A DNA stretch of 64,000 nucleotides. It comes from UBA6522 sp963664945. GTDB lineage: Bacteria > Pseudomonadota > Gammaproteobacteria > Steroidobacterales > Rariloculaceae. The notes beneath the pieces are model-generated. The model saw only the letters and a program-made list of their open reading frames with translations, was not told where the DNA came from and made no database searches. The stretch lies in the NCBI GenBank assembly GCA_963664945.1, contig OY761822.1:4650001-4714000 (forward strand), in the 5' to 3' direction. Both the position numbers and the translations under genes were made by a program. Shown here piece by piece: positions 35,863-46,418 of the stretch (positions are counted from its first letter, which is position 1; every line of letters begins with the position of its first letter).

Positions 35863-37990
35863 CAGGCCTATCCAAAAGTCCCGGTCCGGTTGGTTCCGGT
35901 GAGGCTGAGCGATGGGTCCGACGGGGATGTGTGGCTGTAGCGGAGGGGTCGCCGGTCGGTCCAGGGCGGTGGGGAGGCGTTGAGCGGGTTTGCTCGGGGG
36001 TATGGGTTGGTGCCTGGGCGCTGAGTAGGCGCGGCGCGCACGGGGATGCCGCGGCGCGGCCGGGCGGTGCGCCGTCGGGGGTCCGCGGGGTGCCCGGTCA
36101 GGGCGGCGCGGGGGTCAGGATGGCGTCGAGCGCATCCTGCGGGCGTGCGGCGTAGTGGCGGTTTGCCTGGGGGATGTAGTCGAAGTGGCCGATCGCGCGC
36201 ACGATGGAGATCGCGGCGTTGCTGAGCGCCGCCAGGTTTTGCGGCAGATGCCCGGCCGCGGCGCGGCAGCGGTCCTCGTCGTAGCTGAAGTCGCGCACGT
36301 AGTGAACCCGGTTCTCCACTTCCCAGTGGCGGCGCACGATGTTCAACAGTTCGTCGGGTCCGGCCTCCTCGACGCCGAGCGAGGTGAGCCCGTAGGCGAT
36401 CTCGCGGGTGCTTTCCCCGGTCTTGACCACGACGCGCTCGCGCTGCACGCGCAGCGCCTGACGGCGTGCGGGCAGATCGCACCGCCCGTCCCACTTGGCG
36501 GGCGTGAGGTCGAAGGCCGCGCAGCGGCGGGTCTCCAGCCGCCCATGGGCCTTGTGCAGCGCCTCGGCGCTCCAGCGCGCCTGGCTCCAGTCGATGTCCG
36601 CCAGGTCCTCGCGAATGCTCGGCTGGTTGCCCTTCACGGCGGTGATCGCGTAGTCGGCCTTGCACTCCTCCACCAAGCAGCGCGCCGTGTCGTGTTGGGC
36701 GTGGATGGCGTCGAGCGTGACGACGCGCCCGGCGAGGTCCAGTTGCCGCGCCAGTTCGCGCACCGCCGGGATCTCGTTGCTTTTGGCGCCGATGCGCACC
36801 TGCCCGAGCACCAGGCCGCTGCCGTGCTCCACCGCGGCCACCATCATCTGGCGTTCGCCCTCGGTCCGCCTGGAGGCGCCGCGCACGTCCTTGCCGTCCA
36901 TGGCCACCGGCGCAAGCCCGGCATGCTGGGCGCTCCAGGCGCGCAGCGCCCGATCCAGAGTGTCCGGCGGCAGCTTCGAGAGGATGTAATGGAAGGTCGA
37001 GGCAGCGGGCACTGTGTAGCACTGGCGCGTCGGGCTGAAGAACCCGCCCACCGCACGGCGCTGCGCCTCGTCGAGCCGGGCGGCGAACTCCCCGAACGCG
37101 CTCACGCCGCGATACCCGGCCAGGCGCGCCGCGATCATGATCGTCAGGTAGCTCGCCAAGCTGTAGCGCTGCCCGCGCCGTTTGCGAAAATCCTCCATCT
37201 CCCCGAGAAAGTCGTGAAGACTGCGCAATTGCCCCGCCGGCATCGGCGCCTCGCGCACCTCCACGGGCTCGCGCCCATCGCGTAGCGCCTCGCGGGCGCC
37301 GGCTTCAAGCTCGTACACGTAAACCTCCTTGGGCTGGCCGTGCTCGCGCCACCGCGCCGGGCTGCCGTACACCCGCGAATAACCGCGCGTCAGGCCCAGC
37401 ATCCGCCAGTTCGACGCCCGGTAGCAAACCCCCGAAAACCGCGACGGGTCCACGAACGTCTCCGCCAACAGCACCGGGAAACCGTGCATCGCGCGCATGT
37501 CCCCCGACAGCCGGCGCAGACTCAGACCCAGCACCCGAGAGGCCAGGTTGCGTACCTCCCCCTTGCCCACCAGCAACGCGAAACGGCTGTTGTTCGCGAT
37601 CAGCTTCAGCCGCCGAAACTGCCGCTCCGGCGGCCAACCCAGCCACTCGTCCCGAACCCCGACCTTGAACGCGCCCGCCGTCCAGCCCAGCAGCGCAACC
37701 CGGCTCCCGCCGCATACCGCCACGTGACGCAGCGACTGACCGAACAATCCCTTGTACGGCAAATAGTGAAACTCCCTCATCAGCGCGTCCCAACGCCGCC
37801 GCTCCGCCACGCCGCGCACCGGGCGCACCCACACATCGCGCAACTTCAACCGGCCACGGGAAAACACCGAGATCACCATGACCCCCTTTATGCCACAACG
37901 ACTTCTGAATAGCCAGACCTTGCACAGCCTGACCGCTTCCCTCACCGTTTACAGCCTCAGGCTATACGCCCCGACTTTTGGAGAGCCCTG
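35863..37990 (-). mobile_element. ISAs1-type insertion sequence, complete copy
   Basis: A 2,128-bp element. Imperfect terminal inverted repeats start CAGGCCTATCCAAAAGTC (left) and CAGGGCTCTCCAAAAGTC (right, reverse complement). It is flanked by the 10-bp direct repeat ATGGCAGCCC at 35853-35862 and 37991-38000. A second copy begins at 63502 and looks identical over the ~500 bases available, which implies recent movement. The 235 bases before the transposase stop hold no gene. Confidence 0.92.
36098..37879 (-). CDS. ISAs1-family transposase with N-terminal DUF4338 (DruA-like) domain
   Basis: About 593 residues from ATG 37879 (GGGGGT just upstream). The N-terminal ~210 residues match the DUF4338 pattern (REFHYLPYKGLFGQSLRHVA, ERQFRRLKLIANNSRFALL, RASNWRMLGLTRGYSR), the domain of the Druantia DruA defence protein. 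The C-terminal half is an ISAs1 transposase: MEDFRKRRGQRYSLASYLTI, APVAMDGKDVRGA (first catalytic Asp), LDAIHAQHDTA, VKGNQP and RRHWEVENRVHYVRDFSYDED. A single long frame joins both. The DUF4338 part may help target DNA rather than defend. Confidence 0.9.
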   Translation of the reverse strand: MVISVFSRGRLKLRDVWVRPVRGVAERRRWDALMREFHYLPYKGLFGQSLRHVAVCGGSRVALLGWTAGAFKVGVRDEWLGWPPERQFRRLKLIANNSRFALLVGKGEVRNLASRVLGLSLRRLSGDMRAMHGFPVLLAETFVDPSRFSGVCYRASNWRMLGLTRGYSRVYGSPARWREHGQPKEVYVYELEAGAREALRDGREPVEVREAPMPAGQLRSLHDFLGEMEDFRKRRGQRYSLASYLTIMIAARLAGYRGVSAFGEFAARLDEAQRRAVGGFFSPTRQCYTVPAASTFHYILSKLPPDTLDRALRAWSAQHAGLAPVAMDGKDVRGASRRTEGERQMMVAAVEHGSGLVLGQVRIGAKSNEIPAVRELARQLDLAGRVVTLDAIHAQHDTARCLVEECKADYAITAVKGNQPSIREDLADIDWSQARWSAEALHKAHGRLETRRCAAFDLTPAKWDGRCDLPARRQALRVQRERVVVKTGESTREIAYGLTSLGVEEAGPDELLNIVRRHWEVENRVHYVRDFSYDEDRCRAAAGHLPQNLAALSNAAISIVRAIGHFDYIPQANRHYAARPQDALDAILTPAPP

Positions 37991-37999
37991 ATGGCAGCC

Positions 38000-38131
38000 C
38001 TATTCGGCTGTCAGCACGAAGTGCTTTCCATACCTGTCGGAGATCGGCTCTTTCGTGCCCGACTCGGCCAGAAACACGATCCACGCAAACTTGCCGACGG
38101 GGAAACCGCTCGTGAGGTTGACCAACGGCAT
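38000..38131 (-). CDS. Unidentified 43-residue frame after the lipoprotein gene
   Basis: The frame MPLVNLTSGFPVGKFAW...HFVLTAE ends inside the IS target duplication. It continues the frame of the lipoprotein gene past its TAG stop (38159-38161) with RRLPPGNVT in between. It may be a small downstream gene, a remnant cut by the insertion, or a former extension of the lipoprotein. I recognise no family. Confidence 0.3.
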   Translation of the reverse strand: MPLVNLTSGFPVGKFAWIVFLAESGTKEPISDRYGKHFVLTAE

Positions 38132-38158
38132 CGTGACGTTGCCCGGGGGAAGGCGGCG

Positions 38159-39895
38159 CTAAGGCGTCACCTCGACTACCGAGTAGCCGTCAATTTCAAT
38201 CGTTTCGCCTGCAGCCAGCCCGTATACGTCCCAATGCAGGAACATTGCGGTATTCAAGTCCCAGATCGCGGGCACCGACCACTCTGGCGTACCTGTCAAC
38301 GGGTTGATGAACTCCACCAGTTGCCAGCCGGTCGTGGGTTTCAGTGTGGCCGTCACACTCTCCGACTGCGGCCGTCGGCCGGGAAAGCCCGATCCACCGC
38401 AGGTAGTACAGGCCCACGGCAATAACGTATGGTCCAGAACCACGTCATCGCCGCCGGGCACCTGGCCCAGCCTGGCCCATACGGAGAACTTGAATGTGCG
38501 CCCGGTCGAGGCAGCGCCCCGGCCATAGTACTGCGAGTGGAAGTTGCGGTTCTGGTTCCAGACCTGTTGCACCACGGTTGTGATGTCACCGCCAGGGGCC
38601 GTAATCAGTACGGAGGCCGCGCCATCCAGGCCACCACCCGGAACCGGAGTCGCCAGTGGTCCCCAGCGTCCGGTGTTCAACCCAAGATCCGTGACATATC
38701 CGGCGGGATGGGGCGACGCGTTCGGGTCGCAAGCGTGGTTTCTGACGGCTGTCAGCAGGACGGTCTGGTCCTCGACATCCAGAGGATCGGTCACGCCGGT
38801 GTATCCGCTACCGTACCCGACGGTGACCGTCGCGGGTTCGGAGACCCCCAACGCGTTCGAAAACCGGCCGGTCGCTCCGAATGCGCCGTCGCTTTCCTCG
38901 CCGCCGTACAAGGCGCTCGGGTTATCCGATGACCACGAATAGGTATATTCACCGGTCAGCGCGTCATTGACGACGGAGGGTTCCACGGCAACACCGATCG
39001 CGGAACACGTCGGCACCGACTTCGTACCAAGCGGCGCACCGAGTGCATTGAAGTCCTGGTTGGTAATCGCAAGCGTAAAGGCGGGCGTGACCGATACCGC
39101 GGCAGTCGCGCTCAACGTGGGATCTTCGACACTGGTGACGGTAATTGTCGTAGTGCCGATTTGGAGCCCGGAAATCATGCCGTCGGCGTCAACCGTGGCG
39201 GTGCCGGTATCGGCGATCTCGTAAGTCAGCGCGGGGTTGCACGCGAAGGCCGGGGCCGTGGCCGACAACATCGGTGTCGCAGCGGTCGCCGGCAGGCTGA
39301 CATCGAATGCCTGCACGCCGGTCACCGGATCCGATATCGCGTTGATCGTCAGGTTCAGTGTACGGGTATCAAGCGCCTGTCCCGGACCCGGGTCGTAGCC
39401 GTTGTCGATCGAATAGGCCACTTCGTAGCCGATCGACGTCGGGAAGTCCCGAACGCCGTCACCTGTCGGATTGCCGTCGGCATCGGTGGCGCCGCGAACA
39501 TCCGTCGTGTCGCACATCCTGAGCGCCTGCGCAAACATGCCGGTATCGATTTCGAGATGTACGCCGTCGCTGGATAACTTGAACGGTGACCCGCCCGCGC
39601 CGCTCGGCGTCTGGAAGTTGGCGTTTTGGGGCGTAAAGTCTATCCCGCGAATGTAGACGGGCGAGTCGTCGCTCTGCGTCAACTGCTGCCCGTCAACCAT
39701 GGCGCCCTCCAGCAGGTCGACTTGCTGCACGCCGCTTTCCTCGTCAAACGCCGCGTTGATGCCGGCGTTGGAAAACGAAACCGCACTCTCGCTCACCAGG
39801 GGGTTCGAATAGCCTTCGCCCGGGCCATCGCAGCCTGCGACAGCCGCTGAAACAGCTACACAGAGAGTCGTGATTTTCAGCGATCGGTTGATCAT
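38159..39895 (-). CDS. Surface lipoprotein with Ig-like domain and C-terminal carbohydrate-binding-like module
   Basis: ATG at 39895 after GGAGACGAAAA; the signal peptide ends in a lipobox (AAVAGC, Cys at ~21). The 578-residue protein has a middle BIG2-like Ig repeat (ATVDADGMISGLQIGTTTITVTSV) and a C-terminal jelly-roll-like segment (FKFSVWARLGQVPGGDD ... WQLVEFINPLTGTPEW). It is 66 bases downstream of the TonB receptor, the position of SusD-like or glycan-binding surface lipoproteins in other loci. A glycan-capture role is inferred, not shown by a recognisable binding motif. Confidence 0.7.
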   Translation of the reverse strand: MINRSLKITTLCVAVSAAVAGCDGPGEGYSNPLVSESAVSFSNAGINAAFDEESGVQQVDLLEGAMVDGQQLTQSDDSPVYIRGIDFTPQNANFQTPSGAGGSPFKLSSDGVHLEIDTGMFAQALRMCDTTDVRGATDADGNPTGDGVRDFPTSIGYEVAYSIDNGYDPGPGQALDTRTLNLTINAISDPVTGVQAFDVSLPATAATPMLSATAPAFACNPALTYEIADTGTATVDADGMISGLQIGTTTITVTSVEDPTLSATAAVSVTPAFTLAITNQDFNALGAPLGTKSVPTCSAIGVAVEPSVVNDALTGEYTYSWSSDNPSALYGGEESDGAFGATGRFSNALGVSEPATVTVGYGSGYTGVTDPLDVEDQTVLLTAVRNHACDPNASPHPAGYVTDLGLNTGRWGPLATPVPGGGLDGAASVLITAPGGDITTVVQQVWNQNRNFHSQYYGRGAASTGRTFKFSVWARLGQVPGGDDVVLDHTLLPWACTTCGGSGFPGRRPQSESVTATLKPTTGWQLVEFINPLTGTPEWSVPAIWDLNTAMFLHWDVYGLAAGETIEIDGYSVVEVTP

Positions 39896-39961
39896 TTTTT
39901 CGTCTCCGAATTTAGTCCGGCCGGTCGGATCGCGTGCCAACCAGCCGGAACCTCCCTGTCC

Positions 39962-42900
39962 TCAGAAAAGTGCGCGAATGCCCAGGCGGTACTGCGGGCC
40001 GTTCTTGTACACGGCGCGTGTGCGGCTGTTGTCGACACTGTTATCGAAGACATTGCCCTCGTCATACACCACGTCGCCTGCCGTGTTCTGGAGGTTGTAC
40101 GCCGTCACGTAGTGCCGCCAGACTTCGTCGGTCAAGTTCGTAACCTGAAACGTCGCACTGATTCTGTCGGTCACGTCGTAACGCGCGCTGAAGTCGACGC
40201 GATTCGTCGCGTCCTGCCAAATCGCGACACCGGCAATCCCGTCGTTGACAAGCTGTGTGCCTGCGTAGCGGTGTGCAAGTCGCAGAGTCACGCCGTAGTT
40301 CTCATAGAAGAGCGTCGTATTGGCCGAGTGCTCAGGCGTAAAGGCCTGTGGCAACGGCCTGGTAAACAGACCTGTCGAACCGATCTCCTCTATGTCCTTC
40401 TCGGAGTTCTGGTACGTGTAGTTGAAGTTGACACCCAGTCCGGACCAGATGCCCGGCAGGAAATCGTAGCTCTGGGTATAGCCCATCTCGAGGCCGTTGA
40501 CCTTGGCGCCCTGACCGTTCCTCTCGATCGCGATCAGCGCCGTGTGGCACTGAACCAGCAATCCGGTGGTGATGAAGCCGCCGACCACGCGATCGGGCAT
40601 ACAGCCGTCGGCGTCGCCGGGCACACGACTCTCGTCGAACGGCAACAACAGGTTCGCATTCTCCAGTTGGTACTCGGTACGCACGTCCCGGTAGTGGTAC
40701 GGCGTATCGACACGCTCGGGGAAGTCCTTCATGTCCTTGTAGAACAAGGCCGCCGAAACAATACTCGAATCGTTGAAATACCATTCCAGGGACACGTCGA
40801 GATTCGTGGACTTCAGCGGTTTGAGAGCGGAGTTACCCGCAGCGCCCGTCGCTGTCAGCCCCCAGACGTTTTCGTTGATGTTCAGGCGCGGATTCAGTGA
40901 ATCGAACGCCGGCCGCGTCATCGTCCGCGAGACGGCGAATCGGCCGATCATTTCTTCGTTGATCGCGTAGTTGATATTCAGGCTCGGCAACAGCAATTCA
41001 TGCCTGGCGGTGCCGCTGGTTTGCGCTTCCCGCTGCCAGGTCTGCGCCACGTTGCCGTTGGGCCCCGTGAAGGAGGTCGAGCGATCCTGGTATTGCCACG
41101 AGTCGCTGGCCCCGCGGAAATCGATGTAGAGCCTGTTGTTGGTGGGCACGAGGTTGCCATTGACATCGACGATCATGCCGGGCAGTGGCAGTGTTTCGAC
41201 GATCACCGGCGTTGCACCGGTGTAATCGACCCTCACGAGGCGGTTGGTATCGATCCCGCCCGGGAGAACCCACTCGCCGTCCACGTACGGTATCGTGTTT
41301 TCGATGTCGTACCTGTAACCGTGGGTAATCGCCCAGTCCCAGCAATTGCGCAACTCGGCATCGTTCTGCGGCGTGTATTGCGGACTGGGAGGCCGTTGTT
41401 GGGGTTGATTCCCATGACCGGCTCCGGACACGGCTGCGTTCCTTCGATATCGGCCAGACGGCGCTCTATCAGCAGGTCGTGGGGATCGAACATCCAGGAA
41501 GAGCGTTGGAAGGTGATGCCGCCATAGCCGCTGGACCTGTTGGTATCCTGAACCCAGCGCAGCCCGATGTTACCGGTCAGGCGCCCGCCCATGCCCTCGA
41601 AGTTGAGTTTCAGAAAGGCGGCATTGGTATCGGTCTGAATATTGCGCGTTCCCTGCAGGTTGGTCGAATCCTGCACCGTACCCGGGTCGCGGCCGATGTA
41701 CGCCTGGATCGCCTTTTCCGAATCCAGCATCGGCCAGCCGCCGAAGAACGCATTGCTGCGGTTGCCCGTCAGGTCTGCGGAGAAATTGTCGTACGGGAAC
41801 GGTTCCCCGGAGAGCATGTCGATGAGGTTGATCGACTGCATGCCGGCGGTTGGCGAATAGACGATGCTCGGGTCGCTCCTGTCGAACAGGGCGGTGTTGT
41901 TCTGCGCGACCTGGTTTTGCGTGTGCACGTCCTTCTCGCGCTGCGCGTGCTTGAGGCCGAACTGCAGCGACGTCACGTTTCTCCAGGCCAGGTCCCATTC
42001 AAAATCAAGATGCACCGATTTGTTTTCGTCGTCCTGATTGTTCCTGCGCCAGCGCAATCCGCCGAGATGGTTGGCATAGAGGTCGAACGGATTCCACTTG
42101 CCGGCAGCCTCCACAACGCTGCCGTCGAACGGATCGAACACGGCAAGCGTGGTGCTCATTTCATAGGAGCAATCGCCGCTGCCGGAGCTGCAGTCGTAGC
42201 CCACCGGCTGAACCTGGTCCGCCGGGAGAGTCTCGACGAACGTGTTGCCGATGGTGCCCCATGTCGCCGTGGTCAGGCCGACATGGTTTTTCGTCTCGTC
42301 CGTCGTGGCCGAGAAACCGGCCAGCAGGTTGGCCCTGAACCGATCGCTGAATTCGTGTTCCAGATTCAATGAGGCCAGATCGGTCGTCAGTTCCCTGTCA
42401 CCCTCGGTTCGGTTGAAAAACCCCGACGAAGAACGGCTGTACGACGTTTCCAGCGTGCGCGTGTCGAGATTGACGCCGTTCCATGCCGTCAGCGGATCCG
42501 CGCTGGACAGGTTGGCGATGGGAGCGAAGTTCAGTCGGAAGTTGTGGTAATCCGTCTTGACGTTCTGTTCGGTGTGCGTGTAGTCGAGCCGCAGGTTTGT
42601 CGCATCCGTCGGTTGCCATTCCAGTCCCGCGGAAGCCGATAATCGATTGCGTTCGTTGGCAGTCGTCGAGATATCCGTGTTGTTCCGGGCCAATACGTCC
42701 AGCGGACCCTGAAAGGCGATCTGGGTTGCGGGGTCCCAGTTGACAAGATCGGCTTCGGTCTGCCCTTCGCCAAGGATGCGAATCGCATTGCCGGTGGCAA
42801 TGTCGTGAGCCGTTCGGCCCGAGCCCGCGAAGAGGTCGGCGATCGGCAGCGCTTGCGCCACCCAATTGGTATGCAGCCGGTCCTGGCGCGTGTGCTGGTT

Positions 42901-43590
42901 GTCTATCGCCGCGGTAAACACGTAGCCGACCGAGTCATTGTTGAACTTGTCGGCCAGGCTCAGCGTCGCGCGACCGTCGTGTTCGCCCGTATAGTCGCTT
43001 GAGCGCGCTTCGATATTGGCCGAGCGGCGCGGCTCGTTGAGAGACAGCGGCCGGAGCGTTCGAAGGACCACCGTTGCGCCCAGCGAGCCTTCGTCCTGAT
43101 CGGCCGACGCTGTCTTGATGACGTCGATCGACGACAGGATGTCCGACGCGAACGAACTCAGGTCGACACTCTGGTCAGCCGTCGGGTTGTTGCCCTGGTT
43201 ACCGGAAAGACCGCCCGTCAGCGCCACGCCGTTGATCTGAACCTGGTTCATGCTGGGCCCGGTGCCGCGAACAGAGACACGCGTACCCTCGCCGTCTTCT
43301 TCCTGAACCGTCACCCCGGTGATGCGCGACAATGCATCGGCAATGTTCTGGTCCGTCGATTTGCCGACGTCCTCGGCGAAAATCGAGTCGCTGATCGATT
43401 CGGAGAATCGCTTTGCGTTCAGCGCGTTTTCCAGACTGCTGCGAAAGCCCGTAACCACGATTTCTTCGATGGGCTCGGGACTTGCCGATGCGTCCGCCTC
43501 CTCCCCCGTATCCTGGGCAAACGTCGGTATCGCGTAAAGCGACGCCAGGACCGCTGCGGATACCGCCTTCAGCCGAAATTCCTGTCTCAT
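39962..43590 (-). pseudogene. TonB-dependent receptor with a frameshift
   Basis: ATG at 43590 (GGAGG ribosome-binding site eight bases upstream), signal peptide ending TFA-QDTG, TonB box-like EEIVVTGFR, plug domain (NIADALSRITGVTVQ, VQINGV) and a 22-strand-type barrel ending YRLGIRALF. The reading frame changes near 41370-41420: the upstream frame reads EPVMGINPNNGLPVRN, the downstream frame PPSPQYTPQNDAELRNCWDWA. Both sides are otherwise typical of one ~1,210-residue receptor for oligosaccharides. It may be a real inactivation, a phase-variable site or a sequencing error. The promoter region has a type 2 operator. Confidence 0.88.
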
Positions 43591-43675
43591 GAGAGGTGAC
43601 CTCCGCATCATTTATCTATTGTGCGCATGCTTGGATGGCCGCTTGCGATTGCCCCGGCTCCAGATGCCATGTATT

Positions 43676-43692
43676 TAAACATACTATGTTTC
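43676..43692. promoter_or_regulatory. Type 2 operator upstream of the TonB receptor
   Basis: AAACATACTATGTTT is a near-perfect palindrome 87 bases upstream of the receptor start and between it and the GH16 lipoprotein gene. Confidence 0.65.
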
Positions 43693-43733
43693 GAATATCC
43701 ATAATTGGCACAGGCAAGACTCGAACCGGCGTT

Positions 43734-45218
43734 TCAGGAGCCTGCGCCGTTGGAATTCGCGGTTTCGACACGAATGTCGTCGATATAGACCGACATTCCG
43801 GCATCCGGTGCGCCGGATGCCGAGAAGTGGATCGCCATCTCGTCCGTGGCCACTTCCTCGTCCGATCGGGAAAAGGAGTGGCTGACCGTGGCCCACTCGC
43901 CCGTCGGCAGCCCGCTCAAATCGAAGCTGACATCCAGCGAGGATGACGCCTGCAGCTCGAACCGCACGCTGTCCGCGGCGGCGCCGTTCTCGACAAATAC
44001 CCGGGCCGAGAAGACAAGGTCGCCGGCGGGCAGCGAGACGGACGCCTCGGGCGACACGGCGCTTGCGGCGGCGGCGCCCGAGTACCTGAGGCTTCGTGTG
44101 CCGCTCGAAAAAGTCTCATGCCGAACGACGGCGAGGTTCTCCGACGACGGTTCGTCGATATTCCAGAACTTCTGGTAGTCGTTGTTTTCGGAGTTCTCCG
44201 GCACCAGCGTCAGCGGCCGCGGCCGGTCCTGGTACAGGATCGGGCCCTCGAACCCGAAAAACGCGCGATCGAGCAGGTTTGTCTCCGGCTTCTGCCACAC
44301 CCGGACATAGTCCACTTCGAAATCCACGGGCAACTCCTCCTCGTGCGGCAGGCCAAGCCAGACGAATATTTCGGAATCGAGCCAGATTTCCAGCGGATTC
44401 GTCAGCACCCAGTCCCTGCCCACCTCCGCCTGGGTGACCTCGTGGGTGAGCTCGCCATCGATGTAGAATTTCAGATAGTCCGGCCCCCAGTCGACGCCGT
44501 ACACATGAAAATCGTCGGCCACCCGCCACGGCAGCTCCTGCACGTAACCGAATTTGCGCGTCGGGCGTTGTGCCGGCGGCTGCCAGTCGTGTACCGAGGC
44601 CTTGAGCATCGTCGCGGTAATGCCGCTGCCGCTGTCGATCTTGGGATTGCCCATCGTCTCGTAGACGTCGAGTTCCGACTCGTAGCCGATCATCCAGAAC
44701 GAACTGGTCATCGCCGCATCGGCGGACCTGGACCGAACCTCCATGTAGCCGTTCAGGAACCGCTTGAGGCTGATAATGCCGGCCGTGGTCGCGGGGATAA
44801 ATTCGCCCTCGTGAGTTGCATAGTCGTTGCCCTCGTGTCCTTCCCCGATGGCGAAATCGAAGTCCGGTTCCCATTGCGAGCGCAGCTTGAGCAGCCCGTC
44901 CTCGACGATGACGTTGTGCGCCGCGAACTGGGAGGGCGCCCTGCCCTTCCAGATGTAGTAGTCGCCGTTGTCACCCTCGACGAACCACTTCGACTTGTCG
45001 ATCTCGGATCCATCGAACTCGTCGCTGATGTCTTCGCGCAGAATCCAACCGCCCGTGTTTGACGGATCGGACGCCGGGTACACGCCGGCTTCACTCGGTT
45101 CAGCGGGCGAAATGTCCTGCGGCTCACTGGATGGCGGCTGCTCGCTGCAGCCCAGAAGGAGCAGTCCGACTGCCGCCATTTGCAGAGTGTTCGGAACCCG
45201 ATTTGTCGTGGCTGTCAA
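43734..45218 (-). CDS. GH16 galactanase lipoprotein
   Basis: TTG start at 45218 behind AGGAGGGGAAA; the lipobox LLLLGC places the lipidated Cys at residue 24. The 494-residue protein has the GH16 motif E182-L-D184-V-Y-E187 (GYESELDVYETMG), DISDEFDGSEIDKSKWFV, and DYVRVWQKPE closing the catalytic domain. The C-terminal beta module (FFGFEGPILYQD ... VYIDDIRVE) is shared with 24991 and 29136. Probably anchored to the outer membrane, cutting galactan near the TonB receptor. Third gene of the operon led by the aldehyde dehydrogenase. Confidence 0.88.
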   Translation of the reverse strand: MTATTNRVPNTLQMAAVGLLLLGCSEQPPSSEPQDISPAEPSEAGVYPASDPSNTGGWILREDISDEFDGSEIDKSKWFVEGDNGDYYIWKGRAPSQFAAHNVIVEDGLLKLRSQWEPDFDFAIGEGHEGNDYATHEGEFIPATTAGIISLKRFLNGYMEVRSRSADAAMTSSFWMIGYESELDVYETMGNPKIDSGSGITATMLKASVHDWQPPAQRPTRKFGYVQELPWRVADDFHVYGVDWGPDYLKFYIDGELTHEVTQAEVGRDWVLTNPLEIWLDSEIFVWLGLPHEEELPVDFEVDYVRVWQKPETNLLDRAFFGFEGPILYQDRPRPLTLVPENSENNDYQKFWNIDEPSSENLAVVRHETFSSGTRSLRYSGAAAASAVSPEASVSLPAGDLVFSARVFVENGAAADSVRFELQASSSLDVSFDLSGLPTGEWATVSHSFSRSDEEVATDEMAIHFSASGAPDAGMSVYIDDIRVETANSNGAGS

Positions 45219-45244
45219 TTTCCCCTCCTGGTTCAGATATGGCT

Positions 45245-46408
45245 TCAGCACTCGACTGAAAAGTGTTTCAGGAAATTCGGGTCCGGATCGACTCCGAGCC
45301 CAGGTGCAGTCGGCAGAGAGACCGTGCCGTCGTGGTCCTTGACCTGCAGGCCGATATCGAGCGGTTCCTTCAGGAGTTCCTCGCGGAACCGGTTGGGTGT
45401 GGTGTCGTACTCCAGCATGGGCTGCACGGGGTGCGCCGAGCCGGGCAGGTCCGGAAGGGCCGCAATCAGGTGGAGATTGGTACCGACCGCAACTGCCGAC
45501 CCCCAGACGTGATTGACAATGGGGACAAAGTGCGCGCGCGACAGCGTCAATACGTGCCGGTACTCGCTGATGCCGCCCAATCCACAAACTTCGGGCTGGA
45601 GAATATCGACACAACGATTCGTCACCAGGTCGCGGAACCCCCAGACAGTGAACTCGCCTTCACCTCCGGCGATATTCATGTCAAGTGCTTCGCAGAGGTC
45701 GCGATAGCCTTGCCGGTCTTCCGACGCGACCGGCTCCTCGAACCACGCCACATCGAGCTTTTCCAACTCGCGCCCAAGCGGGATTGCCTCGCGGGCGGAA
45801 TAGGCGTGGTTGGCATCCACCATGAGTTGCACATCCGGCCCGATGGCATTTCGAACGGCCTCGACCAGTCGAATGTCCTTCTTCGGTCCGATGCCGATCT
45901 TCATCTTCATGGACTTGAAGCCAGCCTCTAGAATCGCCACGCTATCGTCGGCGAACCGTTCTTCCAGGTCGCCATTTCGCTGCAGCATCATGCCGTAGCC
46001 GTACACTTCGATGCGATCGCGGAATGCGCCGCCCAGGAGTTGATACACCGGAACATCGAAGTGCTTGCCCGCGATGTCCCACAGCGCGATATCCACTCCG
46101 GAAAGCGACTGAATCGGCATGCCCTTCTGCCCATGATCGCGAAGCAGGTTGTACACCTTGTGCCAGATCACCTCGCGGTCGAGCGGGTTCATGCCCAGGA
46201 TCATGGGCTGAATGACTTTCTCCACGATGGCCTTGTTCGCGAACGCGACGTTGCCCCCGCCGAAGCACTCACCCCACCCGGTAATTCCCTCATCGGTCGA
46301 CACCTCGACCAGGTGAGTCGTTCGCTTCATGAAGTACTGCTGCGAATAACCCAGCTCTTCGTCCAGGTCGTACTGAAGTACGTGACTGCGTATGCCGGTT
46401 ATTTTCAT
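45245..46408 (-). CDS. Enolase-superfamily enzyme, anhydrogalactonate cycloisomerase/galactonate dehydratase-like
   Basis: A 387-residue mandelate-racemase-type protein. It has the catalytic KxK pair in GFKSMKMKIGIG, metal ligands Asp in LMVDANHAYS, Glu in AWFEEPV and Glu in NIAGGEGEF, and His in IVNHVWGSAVAVGTNLHLIAALP. This HVWGSA form is seen in sugar-acid cycloisomerases. Next to an aldehyde dehydrogenase and agarase genes, 3,6-anhydro-L-galactonate cycloisomerase (giving 2-keto-3-deoxy-L-galactonate) is the best guess; galactonate dehydratase is the alternative. Confidence 0.85.
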   Translation of the reverse strand: MKITGIRSHVLQYDLDEELGYSQQYFMKRTTHLVEVSTDEGITGWGECFGGGNVAFANKAIVEKVIQPMILGMNPLDREVIWHKVYNLLRDHGQKGMPIQSLSGVDIALWDIAGKHFDVPVYQLLGGAFRDRIEVYGYGMMLQRNGDLEERFADDSVAILEAGFKSMKMKIGIGPKKDIRLVEAVRNAIGPDVQLMVDANHAYSAREAIPLGRELEKLDVAWFEEPVASEDRQGYRDLCEALDMNIAGGEGEFTVWGFRDLVTNRCVDILQPEVCGLGGISEYRHVLTLSRAHFVPIVNHVWGSAVAVGTNLHLIAALPDLPGSAHPVQPMLEYDTTPNRFREELLKEPLDIGLQVKDHDGTVSLPTAPGLGVDPDPNFLKHFSVEC

Positions 46409-46418
46409 CTCGGGACCC

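Noticed and set aside
35802..36155. Plus-strand Gly/Arg-rich frame repeated at 63570
   Set aside because: It recurs only because the ISAs1-type end is duplicated; it is antisense to the transposase end and has no coding features.
36098..37945. Druantia phage-defence system
   Set aside because: Only the DUF4338 domain is present, fused to a transposase between IS ends; none of the other Druantia genes is nearby.
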